NCBI GenBank assembly: GCA_902775195.1
Contig: CACYLQ010000007.1
Span: 1-43,092, forward strand
Direction: 5' to 3'
Source of the DNA: an uncultured Pseudobutyrivibrio sp.
GTDB lineage: Bacteria; Bacillota; Clostridia; Lachnospirales; Lachnospiraceae
DNA length: 43,092 bases
Shown here: positions 24,915-33,329 of the stretch, piece by piece
Layout: each line of letters starts with the position of its first letter
How positions within the stretch are numbered: the stretch's first letter is position 1
Made by a program: the position numbers and the translations under genes
Notes under the pieces: generated by a model
Told to the model about the DNA's origin: nothing
Database searches by the model: none
Seen by the model: only the letters and a program-made list of their open reading frames with translations

Positions 24915-26294
24915 TTATTTTAAAGCGTCCTTTATTATATTTTCGAAATATTCATTTAGGCCATGCTCGTTAGAGTACGCATTTACAATAGCTTTGAAAT
25001 CGTCTGAAGCTACAGGCTTAGCAGCTTTGTAGTGGCTAAGAAGTAGTGGAAGTTGGATTCTCTTATTATCGTATATACGAATTGCTTCAATGATAGATGC
25101 GTTAACCTCATCACGGCTTCCTACGCATTCAAATGGCTTTTCTGGAAGGATTCCGCAAAGCTTATCAAAGTCTTCCATCAGGCCTTCGTCTTCAAATAAT
25201 CTCTTGCCGAAGATGGCATCCAATTCCTCTAATGTGAGGAATGGAGAAAGGATAATGTAAACGAAAAGGCACTTAGGACAGTGGCCGCACCAAATGTCCT
25301 GTTTGCTACCTACATTGCAGCTTTTGAACACGCTGTGGTATTTCTTGAATTTAGAAAACAGCATGGCAATCTGAAGCTCTGCAAGTGGGCGAAGGAAGCT
25401 GAAGTAGTACACACCGCTTCCAATAAATGTGCGCTCGTAGTATCTGAAGTCCTCTTCGAATTCGTATGATTTAGAATACTGATGGTTTACATAGCTACCA
25501 GCGACTGTGGATTCGTTTGCGCTGGATTCATTTGAAAGTGCGACGAAACCAAGTCCGTTAAGATATCCTGCAATAATGCTTGAAAATGCAACCAAGGCTG
25601 AAAATGGAGTGTGTCCATTCAGGTATCCCTTTGCATTTAGATCAAGCATATATTTATCAAGTGTACGCTTAGCGTAGATAGTTTTGTCGGTAAGTTCTCC
25701 TATCTCAACAGTGGCATCTGTAGCGCCACGTGAATTGATAACGTAGCAGTTAACATCTGCCTTATTCTTAAGAAGTTCGATAGAAACTACCGAATCCTTA
25801 CCGCCGCCAACAGGTATCATTACCTTTGGTGTAGCACCTGCTTCAATGTTGTTATTGGTAGCAAACTTAGGCATGTTGCAGGCTTTTTCAGAATCACATT
25901 TGATAGTCATGAAACAATCCTGGTTTTCCTCGATGCCGTTGGTGTAATAGAACTCTCCAAGGCCGCCCCAGTAAAGCTTCTTCCACCATTTAATCTGCTC
26001 AGCACTAAGCATTCTGTCTTTGATGAAAACAGTTGGTGGGCAGGCAATCTTCCAATAGCTGATAAGCTCAACCATACCAAGTGAGAATACCATTTCATCA
26101 ATGAGGTTCTCATCTAAATCTGTGATAGCATGGATTCGTGGAATGAACCATGTTGGATGAAATTCTGAAAGACCATCGATTGAAAAGTCGAAAGTCATGC
26201 TAATTCCATCGTCATTTAAATCATAGGAATATCCCTGATAAGTGAATGTTGGATAATCCTTTCTACATTTTTTATAAAATTCTTCTCTGCTCAT
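24915..26294 (-). CDS. murL: MurL-like UDP-MurNAc-L-Ala-L-Glu epimerase
   Basis: Proposed to convert the terminal L-Glu of UDP-MurNAc-L-Ala-L-Glu to D-Glu using ATP. 459 residues. A PP-loop-like ATP site PVGGGKDSVVSIELL lies at about 161-175. Other features I associate with MurL are SYWKIACPPTVF, YWGGLGEFYYTNG, NGHTPFSALVA, ALSNESSANES with NHQYSKSYEFE, FLRPLAELQIA, a zinc-like WCGHCPKCLFV and KPFECVG. Characterised MurL is from Xanthomonas, where it works with MurD2. The adjacent MurD-like gene one base downstream supports the call strongly. It is divergent from the WYL regulator gene. Confidence 0.8.
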   Translation of the reverse strand: MSREEFYKKCRKDYPTFTYQGYSYDLNDDGISMTFDFSIDGLSEFHPTWFIPRIHAITDLDENLIDEMVFSLGMVELISYWKIACPPTVFIKDRMLSAEQIKWWKKLYWGGLGEFYYTNGIEENQDCFMTIKCDSEKACNMPKFATNNNIEAGATPKVMIPVGGGKDSVVSIELLKNKADVNCYVINSRGATDATVEIGELTDKTIYAKRTLDKYMLDLNAKGYLNGHTPFSALVAFSSIIAGYLNGLGFVALSNESSANESTVAGSYVNHQYSKSYEFEEDFRYYERTFIGSGVYYFSFLRPLAELQIAMLFSKFKKYHSVFKSCNVGSKQDIWCGHCPKCLFVYIILSPFLTLEELDAIFGKRLFEDEGLMEDFDKLCGILPEKPFECVGSRDEVNASIIEAIRIYDNKRIQLPLLLSHYKAAKPVASDDFKAIVNAYSNEHGLNEYFENIIKDALK

Positions 26295-26340
26295 ATATTT
26301 CCTTTAAATCGTATAAAAACTAACTTATAATCAAATTAGA

Positions 26341-26349
26341 ATTATATCA
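26341..26349 (-). promoter_or_regulatory. extended -10 promoter of murL-murD
   Basis: Minus strand TGATATAAT, 46 bases before the murL start; no clear -35. It is nearly back-to-back with the WYL gene promoter. Confidence 0.6.
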
Positions 26350-26353
26350 CAAA

Positions 26354-26362
26354 TGCTATATA
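26354..26362 (+). promoter_or_regulatory. extended -10 promoter candidate of the WYL gene
   Basis: TGCTATATA fits TGnTATAAT with one mismatch, 19 bases before ATG 26382. The two divergent promoters are 4 bases apart, so they probably compete or share control. Confidence 0.45.
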
Positions 26363-26381
26363 AATTGTAGAGAGGTATGCT

Positions 26382-27347
26382 ATGCCCCACGTTGGAGGAC
26401 AAAAACTTAAAATTCTAAATGAGTACCAGATTCTTATGACAGAAAGCGACGAGAATCATCAGATAAACGCCATCGAAATGACAAGACGTTTGCAGGAAAG
26501 GGGAATCCCGGCAGAACGTAAAACTGTATACAAGGATATGTCTACTTTGATAGATGCAGGAATCGATGTAGTTAAGGGAGATAAGGGATATTATATCGGC
26601 AGCCGAGTGTTTGAGCTGGCAGAACTAAAGCTTCTTGTGGATGCAGTTGGTGCATCAAAGTTTATATCTCAGAAAAAAACAAAAGAGCTTGTGGATAAAA
26701 TCACGGGCCTAGCTAGTATAGATGAGGCGGCCCAGCTTAGCCGCCAGGTGGTTGTGCCAGAGAAGGCATCATCTGGAAATGAAAAGATTTTTTACACAAT
26801 CGACGTAATATATCAGTGCCTTGATAACGATAGGAAAATGTCCTTCAAATATCAGGAGTGGACTGTGACAAAGGAAATGCAGCCAAGACATGGCGGTAAG
26901 ACCTATGTAGTTAGCCCTGCTTTTTTGTTGCGTAATGACGAAAACTATTATCTGGTAGCTTTCGATGACGACAGCAGACAGATTCGCCACTACCGCGTAG
27001 ATAAAATGATTTCGGCGGCCATGACATCAGAGGAGCGTTCGGGAGCTGAGGAGCGTGCATCCCTTAATCCACAGGAATACGTTAAGCAGCATATCAGTAT
27101 GTTTGCAGGAGAAGAAAGAGTAGTTACCATCAGATTTGAACAGCGACTGATTGGCGTTGTACTGGATAAATTTGGCAAGGAAATAGATGTTAGACCTGAT
27201 GGGGATGAACATATAAAGGCTAGAATATCTGTTGCCATCTCACCACAGTTTTATGGATGGTTAACAGGCGTTGGAGCAACCATTTGCTTTCCTGAAGAGG
27301 AGGAAAAAAAGTACAAAGAATACCTTAGAAAAATACTTGATTTGTGA
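26382..27347 (+). CDS. WYL-domain transcriptional regulator
   Basis: 321 residues. An N-terminal winged helix (about 1-70; NAIEMTRRLQERGIPAERKT, then VYKDMSTLIDAGIDV) precedes a helical linker and a WYL domain (about 145-240; FSFKYQEW-like MSFKYQEWTV, YVVSPAFLLRNDENYYLVA and RHYRVDKM). The C-terminal WCX extension runs to the end. WYL proteins sense nucleotides or nucleic acids and act as repressors or activators. It is divergent from murL and only 27 bases before the Hpt gene, so it may control either. AGAGAGG lies 5 bases before the ATG. Confidence 0.9.
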   Translation: MPHVGGQKLKILNEYQILMTESDENHQINAIEMTRRLQERGIPAERKTVYKDMSTLIDAGIDVVKGDKGYYIGSRVFELAELKLLVDAVGASKFISQKKTKELVDKITGLASIDEAAQLSRQVVVPEKASSGNEKIFYTIDVIYQCLDNDRKMSFKYQEWTVTKEMQPRHGGKTYVVSPAFLLRNDENYYLVAFDDDSRQIRHYRVDKMISAAMTSEERSGAEERASLNPQEYVKQHISMFAGEERVVTIRFEQRLIGVVLDKFGKEIDVRPDGDEHIKARISVAISPQFYGWLTGVGATICFPEEEEKKYKEYLRKILDL

Positions 27348-27374
27348 TATATTGTTTTTTGGGTAGGGTTAGAT

Positions 27375-27968
27375 ATGAATATTAATGAAATAGAGCTTTC
27401 CAAGGTTGATGGAATATCACTTATGGATGGCTTGCAATATTGTGGAAGTCTTAGGGACTTCGAAAAATTCCTTGAATCCTTTTATGATGATATCGAGGAC
27501 AATGCAAATAAAATAGAAGATGCATACCAAAATAAAAATATAGAGCTTTTTACTATAAAGGTTCACGCACTGAAAACCTCAGCAAGGATGATAGGTGCTA
27601 AGGAGCTTTCTGAAGAAGCTTATTTACTTGAGTCGGCTGGCAAATCAGCTAATATGCCATACATAGATGCTAATGTTGACAGCTTCCTTTCATTATACAG
27701 AAGCTACATCAGTAGGCTTGATAGCTACATGTCAGAGAAACGTCGAATTGAAGCAATAAAAAAGCCCATCACAAAGGATGAGCTAGAAGACGCATATAAT
27801 GCTCTCAGAGAAGTGTGTCCTTCCAGGGACTATAGTGCTGTTGAAATGATTCTAGAAGAACTTAGCACATATCAGTTGCCAGATGAGGACCAAAAAACAA
27901 TCACGGAATTCAAAAAACATTTTCATAAATTAGAGTGGGAGGAAATGCAACAAATCCTTATGGTCTAA
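27375..27968 (+). CDS. free-standing Hpt-domain phosphotransfer protein
   Basis: 197 residues, all helical. The Hpt motif HALKTSARMIGAKELSEEA carries the candidate phospho-histidine His64. A second helical region (about 120-197; SRDYSAVEMILEEL, FKKHFHKLEWEEM) resembles a degenerate repeat of the domain. No kinase or receiver gene is adjacent, so it could serve the hybrid kinase at 14089 or a remote one. It ends one base from the convergent SDR gene, with no terminator visible between them. Confidence 0.88.
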   Translation: MNINEIELSKVDGISLMDGLQYCGSLRDFEKFLESFYDDIEDNANKIEDAYQNKNIELFTIKVHALKTSARMIGAKELSEEAYLLESAGKSANMPYIDANVDSFLSLYRSYISRLDSYMSEKRRIEAIKKPITKDELEDAYNALREVCPSRDYSAVEMILEELSTYQLPDEDQKTITEFKKHFHKLEWEEMQQILMV

Positions 27969-27969
27969 C

Positions 27970-28701
27970 TTAAATGTAGCCTCCATCCACACCGATTATC
28001 TGCCCTGTCATATATGATGGGGCTTTTATTATGGAAAGAGCTACTTCGGCTATTTCCTCTGGGTTGCAGAAACGTCCAGCTGGAATTTCATCAGCAAGCT
28101 CCTGTTTTTCTTCATCTGATAACATACCATTCATATCAGTATCAACAACCCCACAAGCTATGGCGTTTACAGCGATACCACTAAGTGCAAGCTCCTTGCC
28201 CAGAGCCTTAGTGAAGGAATTAACGCCACCCTTTGCAGCAGAATAAGCTACCTCGCAGCTGGCTCCAACAGTGCCCCACATGGAGCTAATGTTGATTATA
28301 TTGCCAGATTTAGCATGAACCATGGCAGGAACGACAGCTTTAGCAGTGTAGAATAAAGTAGACAGGTTAGTGCCTATCATTTCATCCCATTCATCTAAGG
28401 ACATATCTGTAAGCAGACCAATATGGGCGATGCCTGCATTATTAATAAGAACATCCACCTGGCCCAGCTTTTCGATAGCATCTTCGCATGCAGGAATAGT
28501 AAATCCACTATCGGCAATATCTCCGGCGTAGGTGTAAACTTCTATTTTGTAATCCTTGCGCAGTGTTGCTGCGAAGTCGTTAAGCATATCTATATTATTG
28601 TGACAAAACAGAGCAAGATGGTAGCCTTCTTTGGCAAGGGCAGCCGCGCAGGCCTTACCTATTCCTCTACTTGCTCCAGTTATAATTGCAGTTTTTTTCA
28701 T
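27970..28701 (-). CDS. SDR-family reductase (FabG/YmfI-like)
   Basis: 243-residue NAD(P)H-dependent reductase. Features in order: TGASRGIGKA (nucleotide-binding), NNAGIAHIG, ISSMWGTVGASCEVAYSAAK with the catalytic S-Y-K, and YMTGQIIGVDGGYI at the end. The SSMWG/GASCEV stretch and IPAGRFCNPEEIA remind me more of YmfI (elongation factor P 5-aminopentanone reductase) than of FabG, but no EF-P gene is near. Fatty-acid or other ketoacyl reduction remains possible. It is preceded by an extended -10 promoter. Confidence 0.85.
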   Translation of the reverse strand: MKKTAIITGASRGIGKACAAALAKEGYHLALFCHNNIDMLNDFAATLRKDYKIEVYTYAGDIADSGFTIPACEDAIEKLGQVDVLINNAGIAHIGLLTDMSLDEWDEMIGTNLSTLFYTAKAVVPAMVHAKSGNIINISSMWGTVGASCEVAYSAAKGGVNSFTKALGKELALSGIAVNAIACGVVDTDMNGMLSDEEKQELADEIPAGRFCNPEEIAEVALSIIKAPSYMTGQIIGVDGGYI

Positions 28702-28726
28702 TTTCTGTACCTTCCTTATACAAACA

Positions 28727-28735
28727 ATTATAGCA
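28727..28735 (-). promoter_or_regulatory. extended -10 promoter of the SDR gene
   Basis: Minus strand TGCTATAAT (TATAAT at 28727-28732) exactly fits the extended -10 consensus; the start codon is 26 bases downstream. Confidence 0.7.
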
Positions 28736-28790
28736 TAGGTTTTTGATTTTCATCAGAAAAACAAGAACCTATAAAAATAGAAAAAATACA

Positions 28791-29004
28791 TTTTTTATAC
28801 GCGTACAGAGCACTATTAAAGAGGGGTACGCGTATAAAAAAGAAAATATCCCATGTTTTATATGCGTGAAAATGGTAAATTACTCAATGAGGAGCGAATT
28901 CACGCGTATAAAGAATCAATTAAAAAGAAAAATTATATGCGTGACTTCAAAATTATGACAGAATTCGCGTATAAAAAAGTGGGGATGAGATATATTTATA
29001 CGCG
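28791..29004. repeat. array of seven alternating TATAYGCG half-sites forming hairpins
   Basis: Half-sites of the form TTTATAYGCG(TG) occur at 28800, 28863, 28938 and 29001 (plus) and in reverse orientation at 28829, 28903 and 28966 (positions of the YGCG or CGCG core). They alternate strictly. The first pair is a perfect 16-bp inverted repeat (28791-28806 with 28826-28841, 19-base loop). The second pair (28857-28870 with 28899-28912) has one wobble; the third is imperfect. No gene, CRISPR or transposon end explains them. The array lies between the SDR and hpf promoters. Confidence 0.85.
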
Positions 29005-29116
29005 CGCTAGATAATACTGCTAGTTGGAAAGATATAAAAAGCAGGTGGATCTATTTGCACAAGCTTCATTGTATATACAATTAATAATTAATTAAGAAAG
29101 AATTCAGATAAAAGCC

Positions 29117-29145
29117 TTGTTAAAAAGAGATAGTATTGGTATAAT
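29117..29145 (+). promoter_or_regulatory. promoter of hpf
   Basis: TTGTTA (29117-29122), 17 bases, and extended -10 TGGTATAAT (TATAAT at 29140-29145). It looks fully functional although the coding region is broken. Confidence 0.8.
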
Positions 29146-29216
29146 TTTTACATGAAAAACTTCCTAACTAATCTGTTTTATAGTTTTTCAAATACGTCGC
29201 AAAGGTGGTAGACATC

Positions 29217-29721
29217 ATGAAAACAACAATCACAGGAAAGAACATTGAATTAACAGCAGGATTAAAGGACGCTGTACTTCAATAAGGACACAGAGGCTAT
29301 AATCACACTTGACGTAGAGAAAGGACGTCAGAAAATCGAAGTTACTATTCCTATGAAGGGCTCTTATCTTAGAGCTGAGGAAACCACATCAGACATGTAT
29401 GCTTCAATCGAAGCAGTGACTAATACACTTGAGGCACAGCTTAAAAAGCACAGAAATAAAATTATCGACAAGAAGCAGTCAGATTCAAGAACAATCTTCG
29501 CTCAGGATTTCATAGAGGAAAAGGATGCAGATGAGGAGAAAATCCAGATTATCCGTAAGAAAACATTTGATATGAAGCCTATGTACGCTGAGGATGCTTG
29601 CCTTGAAATGGAAATGTTAGGACATGATTTCTTCATGTTCCGCAATGCTGACACCGATGAAATCAACGTAGTATACAAAAGAAAGAACGGCGCTTACGGC
29701 TTGATTGAGCCAGAGTTCTAA
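29217..29721 (+). pseudogene. hpf: ribosome hibernation promoting factor, frame-broken
   Basis: The long-form HPF/RaiA family dimerises and silences ribosomes in stationary phase. ATG 29217 (AAAGGTGG upstream) opens MKTTITGKNIELTAGLKDAV, but the frame ends at TAA 29284-29286. In another frame from 29278, FNKDTEAIITLDVEKGRQKI and the complete C-terminal domain (to YKRKNGAYGLIEPEF) continue to 29721. Compared with the family, about 10 residues (the EKK..KLEKY stretch) are missing at the break, so an internal deletion of roughly 29 bases (inferred) caused the shift. Internal ATG 29353 would give only a partial protein. Sequencing error is possible. Confidence 0.85.
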
Positions 29722-29759
29722 AATTTATAATTTAACAACAGAATAAACAAAAACTATTA

Positions 29760-29814
29760 ACCTCCTGTTGCTATAATCCCATTAATACGCCAATGGTTTT
29801 ATAGCAAAGGAGGT
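29760..29814 (+). promoter_or_regulatory. long inverted repeat with embedded promoter and ribosome site
   Basis: ACCTCCT-g-TTGCTATAA-tc-CCATT pairs with AATGG-tt-TTATAGCAA-AGGAGGT: 21 pairs, one bulge, two mismatches, 8-base loop. The right arm holds the AGGAGG ribosome site of the XRE gene; the left arm holds CCTCCT and an extended -10 (TGCTATAAT, 29769-29777). RNA started here would begin near the loop and leave the ribosome site free, whereas read-through RNA from hpf would hide it. It may also be an operator for the XRE protein. Confidence 0.8.
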
Positions 29815-29820
29815 ATTTTT

Positions 29821-30795
29821 ATGGATATTAAAGCATTTGGACAGTTCCTTCGATGGATGCGAAAGAAAACAAACATGAGTCAAATGGACCTGGCATTAAG
29901 TGCAGGGTGTACAATGCCAACAATTTCCAAAATAGAAAATGGACAGGAGTTTATAGGAAAAAAGCTGTTTGATAAGTTAAATGAAATCTTTGAGGGGTTT
30001 GGATTTTCGTATGACGAACTGAGCATGGGACGAATCTTTAAGTTTAAGCAGGCTAGGGAGGAGTTACTTAAAGCCATAAAACAGGGGCGTGAAGAGGATA
30101 TTGAAAATAAGATAGATAAGCTACAGGAATACTTAGAGGAAAAGGGAGGTCTGCAAGAAACCACAATAAAGAATTACGAGGTTAAAACAGGTGATGATGA
30201 AATATATGAATGGGAAAGGATAAATTACGATTCAGATGACGAGGTGGATAAGCAGTATTTTATGTTTGCACATTTGGTTCGTTCAAGGCAAAACGGAATG
30301 ACCTTAGAAAAATTCTTAGATGAGGCTATTGGAATATTTGAGCTTAGACGAAAAATCCCTGATTACAATGATATTCCAGATGTAAAGCTTTCCAATATAG
30401 AATATGAATTATTTTTTGTTATCGCCAAAACACATTTAGCCATGGGAAATGATGATACTGCAGAATTAATATTCAAAGGCTTACTATGTAATAAGTGCTA
30501 TTTGGATAGCCCGAAGGTTAAGGAACGATATCTGGAAATTTCCGCGGTAATGGCTAGCTTATTATTAGATAGAAAGGATTTTAAAGGCGCCTATGAGTGC
30601 CTTTCATTTATATTTGGGGAATATATTTCAAGCTTTGACACCCAGGTGATATACAGCGCATTGAAGGTGCAGCATGAATATTGCCAGAGAAATAATGACG
30701 ATGATGGTGTGAAGATAATAGATAACTTTTTCATTTCTACAGATAATCTTATGACTCACATGTTAAAGATATATAGATTTAATCAAATGAGTTGA
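29821..30795 (+). CDS. XRE-family regulator with a helical-repeat C-terminus
   Basis: 324 residues. An XRE helix-turn-helix occupies residues about 5-60 (LRWMRKKTNMSQMDLALSAG, TMPTISKIENG). The remainder is helical and looks like TPR-type repeats (about 175-310; KTHLAMGNDDTAELIFKGLL). The layout resembles Rgg/RNPP-type regulators that sense short peptides, but no peptide gene is recognised nearby. It starts at ATG 29821 behind AGGAGG, within the inverted repeat at 29760-29814, so autoregulation is plausible. Confidence 0.85.
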   Translation: MDIKAFGQFLRWMRKKTNMSQMDLALSAGCTMPTISKIENGQEFIGKKLFDKLNEIFEGFGFSYDELSMGRIFKFKQAREELLKAIKQGREEDIENKIDKLQEYLEEKGGLQETTIKNYEVKTGDDEIYEWERINYDSDDEVDKQYFMFAHLVRSRQNGMTLEKFLDEAIGIFELRRKIPDYNDIPDVKLSNIEYELFFVIAKTHLAMGNDDTAELIFKGLLCNKCYLDSPKVKERYLEISAVMASLLLDRKDFKGAYECLSFIFGEYISSFDTQVIYSALKVQHEYCQRNNDDDGVKIIDNFFISTDNLMTHMLKIYRFNQMS

Positions 30796-30804
30796 TATGT
30801 ACTA

Positions 30805-30833
30805 TTGTAATTTTCAAAGAAAAATACTATATT
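30805..30833 (+). promoter_or_regulatory. promoter of ddl-murF
   Basis: TTGTAA (30805-30810), 17 bases, TATATT (30828-30833), 36 bases before the ddl start. Confidence 0.65.
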
Positions 30834-30869
30834 AACCAATGAAGATTTTTGAAACAAAAGAGGTTAATT

Positions 30870-31913
30870 ATGGATATAGTAGTTTTAGCAGGAGGACTTA
30901 GCTCTGAGCGTGACGTGTCTTTCAAGTCAGGAACAATGGTTGCTAAGGCGCTTCGTGCAAGAGGACATAGAGCATTAGTACTTGATGTTTTTATGGGATA
31001 TTCCGATGAGGAATGCGATATTACAGATATTTTTGAGGACAGCGAGGGTAATTCAGTTAAGGTTGATTCTATCCCAACTGAGGCTCCAGATATCAAGGCT
31101 ATCATTGCCAGCCGTAAGGACCAAAGCCCAAGCTTCTTTGGACCTAATGTTATCAAGATTTGCCAGAAGGCTGATATAGTATTTATGGCTCTTCACGGTG
31201 GTGACGGAGAAAGCGGTAAGGTTCAGGCAGCCTTTGATTTATACGGAATCAAATACACAGGAAACGATTACATTTCAAGCGCCATTGCAATGGACAAGCA
31301 GATGACAAAGGATGTACTTGATAGAGCAGGCGTTCCAACACCAGCTGGAACATCTCTTAAAAAGGGAAACAGAGCAGGCTTCAAATTTGAAAAGTATCCA
31401 TGCATCGTTAAGCCAAACTGTGGTGGTTCATCAATCGGCGTTACTATTGTTGAATCAGCAGCAGAGCTTGATGCCGCACTTGATGCAGCATTTGAATGGG
31501 AAGACGAAGTAGTTATCGAGCAGTTCATCGCAGGTCGTGAGTTCTCAGACGGTGTTATCGAAGGCAAGGCATTACCTGTTATCGAAATTGCACCTAAGCA
31601 GGGCTTTTATGATTATAAGAACAAATATGCAGCAGGCTCTGCAGTTGAAACTTGCCCAGCTGAAATCAGCCCTAAGGCAACAGCAGACATGCAAAAATAC
31701 GCTGAGATGGCATTCAAGGCACTTGGTCTTACAACATACGCAAGAATGGATTTCATGATGGATGCAGATGAAAACCTCTATTGCCTGGAGGCTAACACAC
31801 TTCCTGGTATGACACCTACTAGCTTACTTCCACAGGAGGCAGCTGTAGTAGGCATGAATTTCGAAGATTTATGCGAGCATTTAATTAACGTATCATTTAA
31901 GAAATACAATTAG
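30870..31913 (+). CDS. ddl: D-alanine--D-alanine ligase
   Basis: Joins two D-alanines for the peptidoglycan stem (ATP-grasp fold). VVLAGGLSSERDVSFKSG opens the protein, FMALHGGDGESGKVQ follows, then KPNCGGSSIGV with the ATP lysine. Metal ligands lie in ARMDFMMDADENLYCLEANT, and LPGMTPTSLLPQEA closes the active site. At 347 aa it has normal length. ATG 30870 has AAGAGG 6 bases upstream; TTG 30849 is rejected. It precedes murF by 36 bases, so the D-Ala-D-Ala product gene is coupled with the enzyme that uses it. Confidence 0.95.
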   Translation: MDIVVLAGGLSSERDVSFKSGTMVAKALRARGHRALVLDVFMGYSDEECDITDIFEDSEGNSVKVDSIPTEAPDIKAIIASRKDQSPSFFGPNVIKICQKADIVFMALHGGDGESGKVQAAFDLYGIKYTGNDYISSAIAMDKQMTKDVLDRAGVPTPAGTSLKKGNRAGFKFEKYPCIVKPNCGGSSIGVTIVESAAELDAALDAAFEWEDEVVIEQFIAGREFSDGVIEGKALPVIEIAPKQGFYDYKNKYAAGSAVETCPAEISPKATADMQKYAEMAFKALGLTTYARMDFMMDADENLYCLEANTLPGMTPTSLLPQEAAVVGMNFEDLCEHLINVSFKKYN

Positions 31914-31949
31914 TAATAATTAGCAATAATAGAAGTAAGAGAGATTTAT

Positions 31950-33329
31950 ATGAAAAACATGACACTAGAAAAAATCGCACAGGTAACAAATGGAAAGTTA
32001 TTTTTACCTGAAGGTTTTGAGGGGAATGGAAAAAAGGAGATTGCAGGAGCAGTAAATGATAATCGTAAGATAGAAAAAGATTTTCTTTTTATACCTATGG
32101 TTGGCGCTAGAGTGGATGGACACGATTTTATCCCAGGTGCATTTGCAGATGGAGCTTTAGCATCTCTTTCTGAGCGTGAGTTAGATAATCCAGCAGGCCC
32201 ATATATTCTTGTTGAAGATACAAAGCTTGCTTTAAAACAGATTGCAACAGCATACAGAATGCAGCTTAACATCCCTGTTATTGGTGTTATAGGCTCGGTT
32301 GGTAAAACCAGCACAAAGGAAATGATTACATCAGTCCTTTCTACAAAGTTCAAGGTTCTTAAGACTGAGGGAAATTTCAATAATGAAATAGGTCTTCCTC
32401 TTACTATCTGCAGAATTAAGGATGAGCACGAAATCGCTGTAGTAGAAATGGGAATTTCAGATTTTGGTGAGATGCACAGACTAGGTGACATTGCAAAGCC
32501 TAATATCGTAGTAATGACAAACATAGGTCAGTGTCACCTAGAGTTCTTAAAGAACAGAGATGGAATTCTTAAGGCTAAGACAGAGGTATTTGAACACATG
32601 CCAGCAGACGGACTTGTTATTCTTAACGGTGATGATGACAAGCTCATTAACGCTGACACACTTGGTCTTAGAAAGATTTTCTATGGTCTTAACGGCCAAG
32701 AGGTTAATGCAACTGAGGTAGTACCAGTTGGATTAGAGGAAACATCAGCAGTGATTACTGCCTTTGGTGAAAGCTTCGAGGCAACTATTCCGCTTCCAGG
32801 CAAGCACAACGTAATGAATGCCCTCGCAGCAACAGCAGTGGCACGTCAGCTTGGTCTAACAAACGAAGAAATTGCAGCAGGTTTAGGTCGCGCTGAAACA
32901 ATATCAGGCAGAAACAATCTTATAAAGATTCGTGATATCACTATCATCGATGATTGCTACAACGCAAACCCAGTATCTATGAAGGCTTCCATCGAAGTTT
33001 TAGGCAAGGCTACTGGACGTTCCATTGCAGTACTTGGTGATATGGGTGAGCTTGGTGATGACGAGCGTGCTCTTCATTATGAAATTGGTGATGCTCTTGA
33101 GGAAAATCACATTGGATATGTATTTACTGTAGGAGAGCTTTCAGAAGAAATTAATAAATCATTATCAAATACAAACAGCTCATGCATGGCACATCATTAT
33201 TCAACTGTTGATGCAATGCTTGAGGATTTGCTTCCAATAGTTAGAGGCGGAGATACAATATTAGTAAAAGCCTCACACTTCATGAACTTTAGTCAAGTAG
33301 TGGAGGCTCTTAAAACTAGATTAGCTTAG
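31950..33329 (+). CDS. murF: UDP-N-acetylmuramoyl-tripeptide--D-alanyl-D-alanine ligase
   Basis: Attaches D-Ala-D-Ala to the UDP-MurNAc tripeptide in the cytoplasm. The P-loop GSVGKTSTKE (115-124), EGNFNNEIGLPLTI, VVEMGISDFGEM and VVMTNIGQCHLEF are Mur ligase marks. The C-terminal domain has SGRNNLIKIRDITIIDDCYN and AVLGDMGELGDD. Normal length (459 aa). It runs into the convergent plsC gene, with a 14-base overlap of the coding ends and no terminator between them, so the mRNAs overlap. Confidence 0.96.
   Translation: MKNMTLEKIAQVTNGKLFLPEGFEGNGKKEIAGAVNDNRKIEKDFLFIPMVGARVDGHDFIPGAFADGALASLSERELDNPAGPYILVEDTKLALKQIATAYRMQLNIPVIGVIGSVGKTSTKEMITSVLSTKFKVLKTEGNFNNEIGLPLTICRIKDEHEIAVVEMGISDFGEMHRLGDIAKPNIVVMTNIGQCHLEFLKNRDGILKAKTEVFEHMPADGLVILNGDDDKLINADTLGLRKIFYGLNGQEVNATEVVPVGLEETSAVITAFGESFEATIPLPGKHNVMNALAATAVARQLGLTNEEIAAGLGRAETISGRNNLIKIRDITIIDDCYNANPVSMKASIEVLGKATGRSIAVLGDMGELGDDERALHYEIGDALEENHIGYVFTVGELSEEINKSLSNTNSSCMAHHYSTVDAMLEDLLPIVRGGDTILVKASHFMNFSQVVEALKTRLA

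Noticed and set aside
28743..28958. 71-codon open frame across the half-site array
   Set aside because: It consists of the repeats read in frame, has no ribosome site, and its Lys/Ile-rich sequence resembles nothing.
28791..29004. CRISPR array
   Set aside because: The repeats alternate in orientation, are only about 10 bases and have uneven spacing; no cas gene is near.
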